From NCBI GenBank assembly GCA_003598975.1, contig QZIJ01000112.1:1-58794 (forward strand): 58,794 bases of DNA, written 5' to 3'. A program made the position numbers and the translations under genes. The notes below the pieces were generated by a model. The model was not told the origin of the DNA, did not search any database, and worked only from the letters and a program-made list of their open reading frames with translations. Below, piece by piece: positions 23,460-32,447 of the stretch. This stretch comes from Anaerolineaceae bacterium (GTDB lineage: Bacteria > Chloroflexota > Anaerolineae > Anaerolineales > Villigracilaceae). The stretch's first letter is position 1. Every line of letters begins with the position of its first letter.

Positions 23460-25901
23460 CTATTCATACGCCAACACTTCGCGAATTGTCATTGTCGCCG
23501 CGTTGCGCGCCGGGACGATGGATGCCACCGCCGAAAGCGCCAGCACCAACCCCAGCCAGATGGCGTAGCCCATCCACGTGAAATGGACCTCGATCGGCGT
23601 CTCGAAGACCGCCATACTGACGATCGTCGAAAGCATGTAAGTGAACGGGATGGACAGGATGATCGCCAGCCCGAACGAGATCATCCCGATCACTACACCC
23701 TCGGCGATGACCGTCCGCATCACCGCGCGGTCGTCCGCGCCGATGGCGCGCGTGATGCCAATCTCGCGCGTCCGCTCCAGCACGTTCATGCCCATCGTAC
23801 CCGTCAGACCCATCGAGCCGACGATGGCTGTCAACGCCGCCATGATGAGCAGGAAGGTGACAAGGATATCCAGACTCTCCACCGCGATGTCGAGCGAGGC
23901 GCTCCCCGCTTCGGCATTGTGCAGTTTATAGCCACGTTCGCGCAGGAACGCGTCCAATTCCTCCGCCTTCATGTCCTGATACGAACGCGTGTGTCGGTCT
24001 GTGACGATGCGGAACATGTAGGCTTGGTTGGCAAGATTCGTCGTCTGCGAAATGTATTCATAGGGCGCGTAGGCCAGCATCCCTTCGCGATCCACAAATT
24101 TGAAAATCCCGACAACCTCCCAGGTCTCTTCCTTACCCAACACATTCACTTTCACAAAGTCGCCAGGCGCCAAATTAGGATAATACTTGTAAGCGGCCTC
24201 GCTGATCGCGAACTTACGCACATCGTCTGGCTGAATCCAGCGTCCCTTCACCAAAATTGGCACGATCAATTCGCTCTCCGCGGGCGGCGCAAAAATGTTA
24301 AGGTTTTCGAGCGCGTTGCCTTCGGGGTCGAGCAACTCGCCGCTCACAAACTGCCAGCCCTCCACACGCACCACGCCCGGCACCTGCATCACTGCCTGCT
24401 CCATTTCGTGCAGGCGATACGGAACCTCGAAATCGAGCGAGACATCCGCGACGAAGTAATGGCTGATCGCGCCGATGTAATCGTGCAGGGTCACGCGCAC
24501 GTTGAAGACCGCGATAAAGATCGCGCCGCCCATCGTCAGCGTGAAAAGAGTCAACAGGAGACGACTGCGCCGCCTGAACGTGTTACGAAGCGAGATGACG
24601 AACGGGCGCGGGATGTGGATTCCGCGCTTCGCCAGCAGAATCGTGAAGCGGGTCTGGATCCACTCCCAGCGAGAGACGCCCCGCTTCTTCCCTGACCCCT
24701 GGCGGCTCATTTCATCGCGGGCCGCCTCCCCGCTGATGGCCTCCACCACCGTCACGCGCGCGCCGCCAATGACGGGGGCAAGTCCAGCGATCAGAGGGAC
24801 GAGGAGACCGACCAAAATCTGGATGATAAGCGCCAGGGGGATGATGCGATAGCCCAACACATTGAAGTTCAATTCGCTGGCAACGAAGACAGCCAGTCCG
24901 TACGCACCCTGTCCGCCAAGTGGAACGGCGATCGCCAGCGCGAGTATGCCAAAGGACATGATCAGCACGAGGTACATTGCCAGCACCTGACGACTTCGCC
25001 CGCCGATGAGTTTGATCACGCCAATGTGACGCGTGTGCTGTTGGAGCAATGCGGACAGTGTGTTCGCAATAAGCGAACTCGAAAGGAAAACGATCAGGAT
25101 GCCAAGCGCGAGCAGAATGCCGAGGATGGCATTGACGGTCGTCGCGAGCGGATGCAGGTGCGTCTCGGCAAAGCGCGAGCGGATGACGTACGCGCCGCCC
25201 TTTTCCAGGTCGGTCTTGAGTTCCGCGCCAAGCGCGCGGACGTACTCAATGTCATCCCCATTCTCAGAGACGGTTGCATAGACGCGGTTGTAGGTGGGCG
25301 ACTCCTGCAAAAATTGGAGCGTGTTCTGGTCAATGTACGCGTAGGGCGAGGCAAGGAAGTCTCCCGCGCCCATGGCCGTATCCTGCACCACGCCGACCAC
25401 CGGCATGGTCTTGATGGAACCATCGGGCAATTGGAATTCGAGCACATCCCCAACATCCGCATGAACGCGATTGAGGGCGTCTCGCTCGAGCACGACCTCG
25501 CGCTTGCCCGGGATGGCTTTCCCTTCGATGGGCATCAACAGATTAACCTGGTTGTCTTCAAAGTCATCGAAGGCCGCCAGTTCCAATACCGTCCATTTGG
25601 TTGAGCCCTGCACGCGCGCACGGATGCTGAACACGCGACGGCCCTCCGCCTCTTCGATACCGTGATAGTTCTGCACGGACTCGAGGGTGGCGTCGTCAAA
25701 GTCCACCATGCGCAATTCTATATTGGCTGGGACATTGGCCGCGTAACTTTCGCTCATATCATTGGCAATGATGACAAACGCGCCCGCGATCACGCCAATG
25801 GAAAAAACGCCCACCGCAATGGAAAACACCACCAGCAGTGTGCGGGCTTTGTTATCGAATAAATCGTGGATGACTTTACGCCATCGTGGTCTGATAGTCA
25901 T
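23460..25901 (-). CDS. ABC transporter permease with two FtsX domains
   Basis: An 813-residue permease of the FtsX/LolE/MacB superfamily. It has an N-terminal helix (18-42), a large extracytoplasmic MacB-PCD-like domain, then FtsX helices near 265-295, 315-340 and 360-395. A second set follows: a helix near 460-480, a second extracytoplasmic domain (C-terminal halves have E-V-V-G-I-F-K-F-V-D), and helices near 690, 735 and 785. The conserved I-T-R-A-I-G-A-D-D-R-A-V and R-E-I-G-I-T segments contact the ATPase. The cognate ATPase genes are directly upstream (25976-27115 and 27112-27819), the adaptor directly downstream. The substrate (peptide, lipid or lipoprotein) is unknown. Confidence 0.92.
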   Translation of the reverse strand: MTIRPRWRKVIHDLFDNKARTLLVVFSIAVGVFSIGVIAGAFVIIANDMSESYAANVPANIELRMVDFDDATLESVQNYHGIEEAEGRRVFSIRARVQGSTKWTVLELAAFDDFEDNQVNLLMPIEGKAIPGKREVVLERDALNRVHADVGDVLEFQLPDGSIKTMPVVGVVQDTAMGAGDFLASPYAYIDQNTLQFLQESPTYNRVYATVSENGDDIEYVRALGAELKTDLEKGGAYVIRSRFAETHLHPLATTVNAILGILLALGILIVFLSSSLIANTLSALLQQHTRHIGVIKLIGGRSRQVLAMYLVLIMSFGILALAIAVPLGGQGAYGLAVFVASELNFNVLGYRIIPLALIIQILVGLLVPLIAGLAPVIGGARVTVVEAISGEAARDEMSRQGSGKKRGVSRWEWIQTRFTILLAKRGIHIPRPFVISLRNTFRRRSRLLLTLFTLTMGGAIFIAVFNVRVTLHDYIGAISHYFVADVSLDFEVPYRLHEMEQAVMQVPGVVRVEGWQFVSGELLDPEGNALENLNIFAPPAESELIVPILVKGRWIQPDDVRKFAISEAAYKYYPNLAPGDFVKVNVLGKEETWEVVGIFKFVDREGMLAYAPYEYISQTTNLANQAYMFRIVTDRHTRSYQDMKAEELDAFLRERGYKLHNAEAGSASLDIAVESLDILVTFLLIMAALTAIVGSMGLTGTMGMNVLERTREIGITRAIGADDRAVMRTVIAEGVVIGMISFGLAIILSIPFTYMLSTIVSMAVFETPIEVHFTWMGYAIWLGLVLALSAVASIVPARNAATMTIREVLAYE

Positions 25902-25907
25902 TGGTCA

Positions 25908-25965
25908 AGTGGTCGTTGGTCGAAACGGTCGGATGGTCGAAATGGTCAGTCAGTTGGGTGGTTTG
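25908..25965. repeat. Imperfect GGTC-type 8-9 bp tandem repeat between permease and ATPase genes
   Basis: The spacer consists of related words such as GGTCGAAAC, GGTCGGAT, GGTCGAAAT and GGTCAGTCA. It resembles the reverse complement of the 9-bp units in the alcohol dehydrogenase gene at 37996-38049. Confidence 0.55.
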
Positions 25966-25975
25966 ATGATCGAGA

Positions 25976-27115
25976 TCAGGATTCCAAATTTTGTTTCAAT
26001 CTTGCCTCGACGATCTTGCCGAGCGCTTCAGCGGTGATGGGCGATTCTTTGACGATACGCAAAAAGTCTTCGCCGTTCACCACGAGTGTCTCTACAGGAG
26101 ATCCGTCACCGGCGCGGACGCAGGCGATGGCTTCGCCGCCGCGCAGGAGTTCGATCTCGCCGAAGAAGTCGTTTTCGTTCAGGCGCGCCAGCACCTTGCC
26201 ACCGTTGCCGTTTTTCTTCATCACATTCACAGAACCGCGGACGATGAGATGAAGATCCTTCACACCCTGTCCGCATTTCAGGATCACCTCGCCCGGCTGG
26301 AATGTTTTGCGCGTCGCCTTCTTTGTGATCTCCAGCATGTGGCGGTGACGAAGGAGCGGCAACGAGCGCGAGACCGTCTCGTTGATCAACTCTCCATCCG
26401 AGATGATGATGTTGCGATGAGTGCGTGAGGTCAGTGACGGGTCGTGTGTGACCATCACGATGGTCTTGCCCCGCTCCACAAGATGCTCGAACACTTCGAT
26501 GATCTTATCCGCGGACTTGGAGTCGAGGTTGCCCGTCGGCTCGTCCGCGACGAGCAGAGGCGGGTCGCAGGCCATGGCACGAGCAATCGCCGCCGCCTGT
26601 TGCTGTCCCGTGGAGACGGCCGCGGGGAGTTTGCTGGCCTCTTTTTCCAGCCCAACCAGATTCAACAACTCTTTGGCGCGTCCCGGGCGCTCATCGAAAT
26701 CGTACATGTCCGCGTAGTCCATCGGGAGCATGACGTTTTCGAGCAGGGTGAGCATGGGGAGCAATTGGAAGAATTGGAAGACGATGCCCAGATTTTTCCC
26801 GCGCCAGCGTGACCGCTGACTCTCGCCCATGTTGTGATAAATGTCCACGCCGCCAACGATCATCTGTCCCGCGGTGGGATGGTCAATGCCTGTGATCATA
26901 TTCAACAGCGTGGATTTACCGCTTCCCGACTTGCCGACGATGGAGACGAATTGTCCGCGCTCGATGGTCAAGTCAATGCCTTTGAGCACTTCGAACTCAC
27001 CAGCCGCGTTCTTATACGTTTTGACGATCTCGTGCGTCTCGATCATGTAAGACACACCCGCACCTTCGGCAGGACTGACGCTCGCAATTGGCGCTACCGA
27101 CAAAATTTCTCTCAT
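25976..27115 (-). CDS. ABC transporter ATPase fused to a cyclic-nucleotide-binding-like domain
   Basis: A 379-residue two-domain protein. Residues about 25-245 are a MacB/LolD-type ATPase: Walker [10 protein letters not shown], Walker [13 protein letters not shown], and H-loop V-T-H-D-P. The signature motif is [13 protein letters not shown] rather than the normal S-G-G-Q-Q-Q-R-V-A-I-A-R-A, losing the second Gly and the Arg. Residues about 255-375 form a CAP-ED beta-barrel ([25 protein letters not shown]), but the phosphate-binding Arg of the canonical cassette is replaced (E-A-I-A-C). The ATG overlaps the stop of the upstream ATPase gene by four bases (ATGA). Confidence 0.88.
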   Translation of the reverse strand: MREILSVAPIASVSPAEGAGVSYMIETHEIVKTYKNAAGEFEVLKGIDLTIERGQFVSIVGKSGSGKSTLLNMITGIDHPTAGQMIVGGVDIYHNMGESQRSRWRGKNLGIVFQFFQLLPMLTLLENVMLPMDYADMYDFDERPGRAKELLNLVGLEKEASKLPAAVSTGQQQAAAIARAMACDPPLLVADEPTGNLDSKSADKIIEVFEHLVERGKTIVMVTHDPSLTSRTHRNIIISDGELINETVSRSLPLLRHRHMLEITKKATRKTFQPGEVILKCGQGVKDLHLIVRGSVNVMKKNGNGGKVLARLNENDFFGEIELLRGGEAIACVRAGDGSPVETLVVNGEDFLRIVKESPITAEALGKIVEARLKQNLES

Positions 27116-27819
27116 GCCGCCCCCTCCCCATTCGGCACGATCTCGCCATCGGCCAGCGTCAGGTGACGCGAGAAACGTGGCGCAAGCGAGTTATCGTGCG
27201 TGACCATGATGATAGTTTTGCCCTTATCGGCCACGAGATGCTCGAACACTTCGAAGATGTGGTCGGCGGTGAGCGAGTCGAGACTGCCCGTCGGTTCGTC
27301 CGCCACCAAAATGGGCGGGTCGTTGATCAGTGCGCGGGCAATGGCGACGCGTTGCTGTTGTCCGCCAGAGATTTGGGTGGGATACTTGTCCGCGTGCTCC
27401 TCGATCTCCACGAGGCGGAGCAACCCCATGGCGCGCTCGCGGCTCTCGCGCGGCTTGTAGAGTCCGCATAGATCCATGGGTAAGATGATGTTTTCGACCA
27501 GCGTCAACATCGGGAGAAGTTGGAAGGACTGGTAGATGACGCCCATCGTCCGCCCGCGCCAGAGGGCCAGGTCCGATTCAGATAAACGGTGGACCGCCAC
27601 CCCGTCGGAGCCGATGCGGACGGTCACATCGCCCGAAGTCAGGTGATCCACGCCATTGACCATGTTCAGCAGAGTGGACTTCCCCGCGCCCGACTTGCCC
27701 ACGATCCCCAAAAATTCGCCCGCGTCCACGGAAATGGAAACTCCCCGAAGGGCAGGGAATTCCCCCGCCTCGGTGGAGTAAATTTTGACGACATCACGAA
27801 GTTCGATAATGGGTTCCAT
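27112..27819 (-). CDS. ABC transporter ATPase (MacB/LolD type)
   Basis: A 235-residue ATPase, started at the ATG 27819 because the family's M-E-P-I-I-E-L-R-D-V-V-K-I-Y begins there; a start at 27927 would add 36 unrelated residues. Walker A is G-K-S-G-A-G-K-S-T, the signature I-S-G-G-Q-Q-Q-R-V-A-I-A-R-A, Walker [13 protein letters not shown] and the H-loop V-T-H-D-N. All catalytic motifs are intact, unlike the fused ATPase that follows, so the two could form a heterodimer with one degenerate site. First gene of the exporter operon. Confidence 0.93.
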   Translation of the reverse strand: MEPIIELRDVVKIYSTEAGEFPALRGVSISVDAGEFLGIVGKSGAGKSTLLNMVNGVDHLTSGDVTVRIGSDGVAVHRLSESDLALWRGRTMGVIYQSFQLLPMLTLVENIILPMDLCGLYKPRESRERAMGLLRLVEIEEHADKYPTQISGGQQQRVAIARALINDPPILVADEPTGSLDSLTADHIFEVFEHLVADKGKTIIMVTHDNSLAPRFSRHLTLADGEIVPNGEGAA

Positions 27820-27836
27820 AATCAGACACAAGAAAA

Positions 27837-27852
27837 GCGGCCTGCAGGCCGC
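27837..27852. repeat. GCGGCC-type palindrome in the divergent promoter region
   Basis: GCGGCCTGCAGGCCGC (27837-27852) is a perfect 16-base palindrome, 18 bases upstream of the ATG of the minus-strand ATPase gene. It is either an operator between the divergent ABC operons or a hairpin in the minus-strand leader. Confidence 0.45.
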
Positions 27853-27973
27853 CGGTTGGTGAAACGTCGGTCGAGTAGAAACAGACCAGTCAGTCGGTTT
27901 TATACTCACGAAAGATTGCACTGTCAAGGTGAAAGAGATTACAACAAGTTAAGAAAAAAAGTAGAATAGCCCC

Positions 27974-28585
27974 ATGCCAAAACTCGCCCACCTCAAATTC
28001 AACGACCTCGCGCCCGATATTCCCGTGCTGGATGCGGACGGCAAAGTCATGCAACTCTCCGCGCTCTGGAAAAAGCAGACGCTCGTGCTGGCGTTCACGC
28101 GCCACTTCGGCTGTCCGCAATGCAAGGAGATGATGGACGAACTGCACCACGTCCGCCCCGAACTGGAAGTGCGCGGGCTGACCCTCGCCATCGTCACGCA
28201 GGGGACGCCCGAACAGGTCAAACGCTTCTGCGCGGACCGTGCGCCGGGCGCGACCTGTCTGGCCGACCCGGACCGCAAAGCGTATACCGCTTATGGGCTG
28301 GGACGCGGCTCCGCCTTCCAGACACTGATCTCCCCCAACATTTGGAAGTCGAACAAGCGCCTGAAAGAGACAAAAGGTTTCTCTCCCGAGCCCGCTCCCG
28401 CCGGACAGGATACATTCATCATGTCGGGGACGTTCATCATCGGGACGGATGGCCGCGTCCGCCTGCCCTACTATTATGAAGATATCGCCGATCATCCGCC
28501 CGTGGAACTGTTGCTGAAAGGCGTCATGGGCATGGATTGGTCGAAGCCGATCGAGGGAAGCATTCAACCTGAGGGATGGGAATAA
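27974..28585 (+). CDS. PRXL2/AhpC-TSA-like thioredoxin-fold protein (C-P-Q-C)
   Basis: A 203-residue peroxiredoxin-like protein. The redox motif F-T-R-H-F-G-C-P-Q-C-K-E-M lies near residue 50 after the usual V-L-A-F strand. It continues L-A-I-V-T-Q-G-T-P-E-Q-V-K-R-F, then C-L-A-D-P-D-R-K-A-Y and the typical PRXL2 stretch Y-G-L-G-R-G-S-A-F-Q-T-L. It should reduce peroxides or disulfides in the cytoplasm; no signal peptide is seen. The stop codon abuts the permease ATG (28586), so the two are co-transcribed. It serves as the cysteine-containing counterpart to the UGA-interrupted gene at 16597-17073. Confidence 0.85.
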   Translation: MPKLAHLKFNDLAPDIPVLDADGKVMQLSALWKKQTLVLAFTRHFGCPQCKEMMDELHHVRPELEVRGLTLAIVTQGTPEQVKRFCADRAPGATCLADPDRKAYTAYGLGRGSAFQTLISPNIWKSNKRLKETKGFSPEPAPAGQDTFIMSGTFIIGTDGRVRLPYYYEDIADHPPVELLLKGVMGMDWSKPIEGSIQPEGWE

Positions 28586-29749
28586 ATGAAAAACTTCTTT
28601 CTCTCCGTCTATCTTGCCATCAAAGAGATCGCCCGCAACCGCGGACGGTTCTTGCTCGTCAGCTTGGTCATTGCATTGATCACCCTGCTGGTTCTGTTCA
28701 TCGCCGCACTCGGGGAGGGACTGGGCAACTCGAACAAGCAATATCTCGCCAACCTGGACGCCGACATGCTGGTGTTCCTCGAAAAGGCGGATTTCGTAAT
28801 CCCATCCAGCCGCGTGGACAAGGGACTGGCGCGTACCCTGCGCCGCGTGGACGGGGTGGAGAGCGCGGGCATCATCGCCGCATCCGGCACGGCCATCCTC
28901 CTGCCGAACGATGAAGTGCTGAAAGTCTCCATCCTCGGCGTGGAACCCGGTACGCCCGGCGCACCCGCCGTCATCGAAGGCGAAGATCTGCAAAGCGAAC
29001 TCGCCGCTGAAGTTTTGATCGACCGCAACGTGGCGCTCCGCACCGATATCAAAGTCGGCGACCGAATCACCATCCGCTCCACGCAAGGGACGGAGGATGA
29101 GTTTTATGAGTTAAAGGTCGTCGGCATGACGGACGGCAACCTCTACCAGTTCGCGCCGTCCATCTTCGTCACCTTCTCCAACTGGGACAAGATGCGCACT
29201 AAATCCGACACCGAACTCGGACGCCAAAGCACCACAGTCAACGTGATCGCGGTCAAAGTGGCGGATTCTGCCAATTTTGATTCAGTGGAAGCGAACATTC
29301 TAGCGCGCGTGAACAATGTGGAGGTCGCGGATATCCCGACCACCATTGCCAACGTCCCTGGCTACTCCGCCCAGCAAAGCACGGTCAACACACAGGCGGT
29401 CTTCACCCTGCTGATCGGCATTCTCGTCATCGGCGGGTTCTTCCAGATTCAAGTGTTGCAAAAAGTCCCGCAGATCGGCGTGATGAAAGCCATCGGCGCG
29501 TCGAATGGCGTGGTCGGGCTGGCGTCGGTCATCCAGATCATGGTAGTCACCGCCTTCGGCGTCGCGATCGGAGGCGGGCTGGCGTACGTCTTCTCGCTGA
29601 CGTTCCCGCCCACGGTGCCGATCATTTTTAATGGGACGAACTCGCTCATCGCGGTCATTGCGCTGTTGCTCATCGGTCCGCTCGGTGGGATGGTGTCCAT
29701 CATCTACGCCGTGCGCATCGAGCCATTGAAGGCATTAAGGTTATCGTAA
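28586..29749 (+). CDS. ABC transporter permease, FtsX/DevC type
   Basis: A 387-residue permease with one FtsX domain: an N-terminal helix (20-45, V-S-L-V-I-A-L-I-T-L-L-V-L-F), an extracytoplasmic MacB-PCD-like domain (about 50-255), and three C-terminal helices near 265-285, 310-335 and 350-375. The ATPase-contact segment is P-Q-I-G-V-M-K-A-I-G-A-S. It belongs with the ATPase gene 85 bases downstream (29835-30557). Together they form a DevBCA/MacB-like export system lacking its own adaptor; the divergent operon supplies one candidate (22386-23408). Confidence 0.9.
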   Translation: MKNFFLSVYLAIKEIARNRGRFLLVSLVIALITLLVLFIAALGEGLGNSNKQYLANLDADMLVFLEKADFVIPSSRVDKGLARTLRRVDGVESAGIIAASGTAILLPNDEVLKVSILGVEPGTPGAPAVIEGEDLQSELAAEVLIDRNVALRTDIKVGDRITIRSTQGTEDEFYELKVVGMTDGNLYQFAPSIFVTFSNWDKMRTKSDTELGRQSTTVNVIAVKVADSANFDSVEANILARVNNVEVADIPTTIANVPGYSAQQSTVNTQAVFTLLIGILVIGGFFQIQVLQKVPQIGVMKAIGASNGVVGLASVIQIMVVTAFGVAIGGGLAYVFSLTFPPTVPIIFNGTNSLIAVIALLLIGPLGGMVSIIYAVRIEPLKALRLS

Positions 29750-29758
29750 AGAATCTTT

Positions 29759-29817
29759 GCCGCGAATTTCACGAATTTTCGCGAATGATTAATAAAATTC
29801 GCGCTCATTCGCGGCGG
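29759..29817. repeat. CCGCGAAT-type inverted repeat
   Basis: The outer arms CCGCGAAT (29760-29767) and ATTCGCGG (29807-29814), with inner CACGAATTTTCGCG words, make an imperfect hairpin between permease and ATPase genes. A related arrangement (CCACGAAT ... ATTCGTGG) is at 45404-45476. Confidence 0.6.
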
Positions 29818-29834
29818 GTGAATTGAGAATCAAT

Positions 29835-30557
29835 ATGAACAATGTAGCGCTCGAAGTCAAAGATGTTGTCAAATCCTTCATGGTGGATGGCGCGCCCATC
29901 TATGCCGTGGACAAGGTTTCCTTTCAAGTAAAGAACGGCGAGTTCGTGGCACTCGTCGGGCCGAGTGGCTCGGGCAAGACCACCATGCTATCCATGCTGG
30001 CCGCGCTGCTCTCCCCCACCGAGGGACAGATCCTTATCGGCGGACAGGACTTGTCGAAGATGAACGAACGTCAGCGTGTCGTGCTGCGCCGCGAGCGGAT
30101 CGGTTTCACTTTCCAGTCCAATAACCTGATTCCCTTCCTGTCGGCGCAGGAGAACGTGGAATTGATGCTGCGCCTGAACGGGAAACTCAAACACGGAGAA
30201 CGCATCCGCGCCGCGGAACTACTCTCCCGCCTCGGACTCGGCGACAGGTTGACCAACCTCCCCGCGCAGATGTCGGGCGGACAGCAACAACGCGTCGCCA
30301 TCGCCCGCGCCCTGATCCACAACCCGACCCTCGTCCTCGCCGACGAACCGACCGCCAGCCTCGACACCGAGCGCGCCTTCCAGGTCGTCCAAACCTTCGC
30401 GGCGCTCATCCACGAGAACAACCGCGCGGGCATCATGGTCACGCACGACCTGCGCATGTGCCAATACGTGGACCGCGTCATCCAAATGCAGGACGGCAAG
30501 TTGGTGAAGGTGTACGAAGACAAAAAAGACATCATGGCACTAGCCAAAGGTGAGTAA
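29835..30557 (+). CDS. ABC transporter ATPase (DevA/MacB type)
   Basis: A 240-residue ATPase, started at the ATG 29835; an in-frame TTG at 29823 is less likely. Walker A is G-P-S-G-S-G-K-T-T, the Q-loop F-Q-S-N-N-L-I-P-F, the signature M-S-G-G-Q-Q-Q-R-V-A-I-A-R-A, Walker B L-V-L-A-D-E-P-T-A-S-L-D and the H-loop V-T-H-D-L-R-M. It powers the FtsX-type permease encoded just upstream. A strong terminator follows at 30562. Confidence 0.94.
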   Translation: MNNVALEVKDVVKSFMVDGAPIYAVDKVSFQVKNGEFVALVGPSGSGKTTMLSMLAALLSPTEGQILIGGQDLSKMNERQRVVLRRERIGFTFQSNNLIPFLSAQENVELMLRLNGKLKHGERIRAAELLSRLGLGDRLTNLPAQMSGGQQQRVAIARALIHNPTLVLADEPTASLDTERAFQVVQTFAALIHENNRAGIMVTHDLRMCQYVDRVIQMQDGKLVKVYEDKKDIMALAKGE

Positions 30558-30561
30558 AACG

Positions 30562-30592
30562 AACTTCCGAAGTCAAACAGGCTTCGGAAGTT
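30562..30592 (+). terminator. Rho-independent terminator after the ABC ATPase gene
   Basis: AACTTCCGAAG (30562-30572) and CTTCGGAAGTT (30582-30592) form an 11-bp stem followed by TTTTC. The same stem core (ACTTCCGAA/TTCGGAAGT) is reused at 31981-32013. Confidence 0.9.
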
Positions 30593-30632
30593 TTTTCTTG
30601 TCAGAAACATCATTCGCCTGTATCCTTGAGAT

Positions 30633-31976
30633 ATGAATACACTCACCTTTCCGAAAAATTTCATCTGGGGAGTCGCCACATCGTCGTATCAGATCGAGGG
30701 GGCGTGGAATGAGGATGGGCGCGGGGTTTCGATCTGGGACACGTTCAGCCATACGCCAGGCAAGGTGGTCAACAACGAGAATGCGGATGTAGCCGCGGAT
30801 CACTATCATCGCTGGAAAGAAGATATCGCCTTGATGTCCGAGTTGGGCGTCAAGGCGTATCGCTTCTCCACAGCATGGCCGCGCATTGTGCCCGACGGCA
30901 CAGGCAAGGTCAACAAAAAGGGACTGGACTTCTACGACCGCATCGTGGATGAATTGCTCAAGCGAAAGATCGAGCCGTATGTTTGCCTCTTCCACTGGGA
31001 TTTGCCACAGGTGCTGCAAGACAAGGGCGGATGGCCAAACCGCGAGATCACGAATCATTTCGCCGAATACACCCGTGTCGTCGCGGGACGGCTGGGCGAC
31101 CGCGTCACCACCTGGTTTACCCACAACGAGCCGTGGGTGACCGCCTTTGTGGGATACTTCCTCGGTGAGCACGCGCCTGGCAAAAAGGACATCGGCGCGG
31201 CGGTGAAGGCGCTGCATCACATTTTGCTGTCACATGGATTGGCTTCGGATGTGATCCGCTCTGAGGTGAAACACCCCGTGAAGATCGGCATCACGCTCAA
31301 CTTGAACCCCGTTCACCCCGCAACGGACTCGAAGAAAGACCGCGAAGCGGCCGAGCGTGTGGATATGTTCATGAACCGTATCGTGCTCGACCCACTGCTG
31401 AAAGGGACGTCGCCCATTCAGGAATCCGCGATTGCAAAAATATTGACGGGAAAAATTATTCAGGCTGGCGATCTGGAAAAGATTCGCCAGTTGGACATTC
31501 TCGGAGTCAACTACTACTCGCGGGCAGTGATGAAGCACGACTCAAAGTTCCCGGTGGTCAATGTGGCGCAGGTGCAACCCGAAGGGAATGAATATTCGGG
31601 CATGTGGGAGATCTACCCCGAAGGCATGTACGGTATTCTGAAACAGGTTTGGAGTTACCAGCCAACCTGCGAACTGATGGTCACCGAAAATGGCGTGCCC
31701 GTGCCCGATGGCGTGGACTTCGACGGACGCGTGCGAGACGAGCGGCGTATCCGCTATTTACGGAATCACATCGCGCAAGTCCATCGCGCCATCGAAGATG
31801 GGATTCCTGTGAAGGGATATTTCCACTGGTCCATGATGGATAACTTCGAGTGGAACCTGGGATACGGTCAACGCTTTGGGTTGGTGTATGTGGATTGGAA
31901 GACGCAGAAACGAATCGTAAAGGATAGTGGGCGGTGGTTTGCAAAGGTGATTCAAGCAAACGGTCTGGAGGAATGA
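30633..31976 (+). CDS. Beta-glucosidase, glycoside hydrolase family 1
   Basis: A 447-residue GH1 enzyme. The N-terminus F-I-W-G-V-A-T-S-S-Y-Q-I-E-G-A-W-N is the family signature. The acid/base Glu is in W-F-T-H-N-E-P-W-V (near residue 170; THNEP instead of TFNEP), the nucleophile Glu in M-V-T-E-N-G-V-P (near 352), and aglycone-site residues in W-S-M-M-D-N-F-E-W-N-L-G-Y-G-Q-R-F-G-L-V. It hydrolyses beta-glucosides or beta-galactosides with retention in the cytoplasm; there is no signal peptide. It stands alone between two terminators with near-identical stems. Confidence 0.95.
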   Translation: MNTLTFPKNFIWGVATSSYQIEGAWNEDGRGVSIWDTFSHTPGKVVNNENADVAADHYHRWKEDIALMSELGVKAYRFSTAWPRIVPDGTGKVNKKGLDFYDRIVDELLKRKIEPYVCLFHWDLPQVLQDKGGWPNREITNHFAEYTRVVAGRLGDRVTTWFTHNEPWVTAFVGYFLGEHAPGKKDIGAAVKALHHILLSHGLASDVIRSEVKHPVKIGITLNLNPVHPATDSKKDREAAERVDMFMNRIVLDPLLKGTSPIQESAIAKILTGKIIQAGDLEKIRQLDILGVNYYSRAVMKHDSKFPVVNVAQVQPEGNEYSGMWEIYPEGMYGILKQVWSYQPTCELMVTENGVPVPDGVDFDGRVRDERRIRYLRNHIAQVHRAIEDGIPVKGYFHWSMMDNFEWNLGYGQRFGLVYVDWKTQKRIVKDSGRWFAKVIQANGLEE

Positions 31977-31980
31977 AAGC

Positions 31981-32013
31981 AGACTTCCGAAGTCGCGGAG
32001 ATTTCGGAAGTCT
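31981..32013 (+). terminator. Rho-independent terminator after the GH1 gene
   Basis: AGACTTCCGAA (31981-31991) and TTCGGAAGTCT (32003-32013) form an 11-bp stem followed by TTTTTT. It also lies at the 3' end of the convergent minus-strand gene (32019). Confidence 0.9.
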
Positions 32014-32018
32014 TTTTT

Positions 32019-32438
32019 TCAATTCAACTGGATGCGAACAAACAACCTGTCCTTTGCTGTTTGTGCGAGATCATCTGTATTCGGTTTGCCTTTTTCCATA
32101 CGAATGCCCATCGGTCGGGCGGCCAGCGGAACCTGATGCAGATATTCAGACATGCGAGTCTCCACGGTTTGTTCATCCAACTCAGGTTCGGCTCGCGCGA
32201 TGACACGTTTTCGCTTCAACAACAATTCCACACTCGCACCGCCTTGCAGATTCTTCCACCAGGTGCGGTCATGGTTGGTGATGACCCACAAATATTCACC
32301 CTCTCGATAATAACCAACGGGCGTGGTAAATTTTCTTCCCGTCTTGCGGCCTGTGATGGTGATCAACATCATGCCGTTGCTCAACATGCCGTGGAAGGGC
32401 GAGCGCAAGAGCCATGCCATGAAATCGTTGCCTGTCAT
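32019..32438 (-). CDS. Deazaflavin/FMN-dependent nitroreductase-family protein (DDN-like)
   Basis: A 139-residue split-barrel protein of the DDN (F420-dependent nitroreductase-like) family. Seen are N-G-M-M-L-I-T-I-T-G-R-K-T-G-R-K-F-T-T-P-V-G-Y, W-V-I-T-N-H-D-R-T-W-W-K-N-L and a basic cluster typical of the cofactor phosphate site. It may reduce quinones or nitro-compounds with F420 or a flavin; which cofactor is used cannot be read. It follows the alpha/beta hydrolase gene by nine bases. Confidence 0.82.
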   Translation of the reverse strand: MTGNDFMAWLLRSPFHGMLSNGMMLITITGRKTGRKFTTPVGYYREGEYLWVITNHDRTWWKNLQGGASVELLLKRKRVIARAEPELDEQTVETRMSEYLHQVPLAARPMGIRMEKGKPNTDDLAQTAKDRLFVRIQLN

Positions 32439-32447
32439 AATGTTTTC

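Noticed and set aside
23583..24695. Long plus-strand frame of 370 codons opposite the ABC permease
   Set aside because: Extremely rich in Arg, His and Asp with no domain; it is the antisense shadow of the FtsX permease gene, which has clear motifs.
27890..29086. Minus-strand frame of 398 codons opposite the peroxiredoxin-like and permease genes
   Set aside because: It covers two genes with solid domain evidence and has low-complexity shadow composition.
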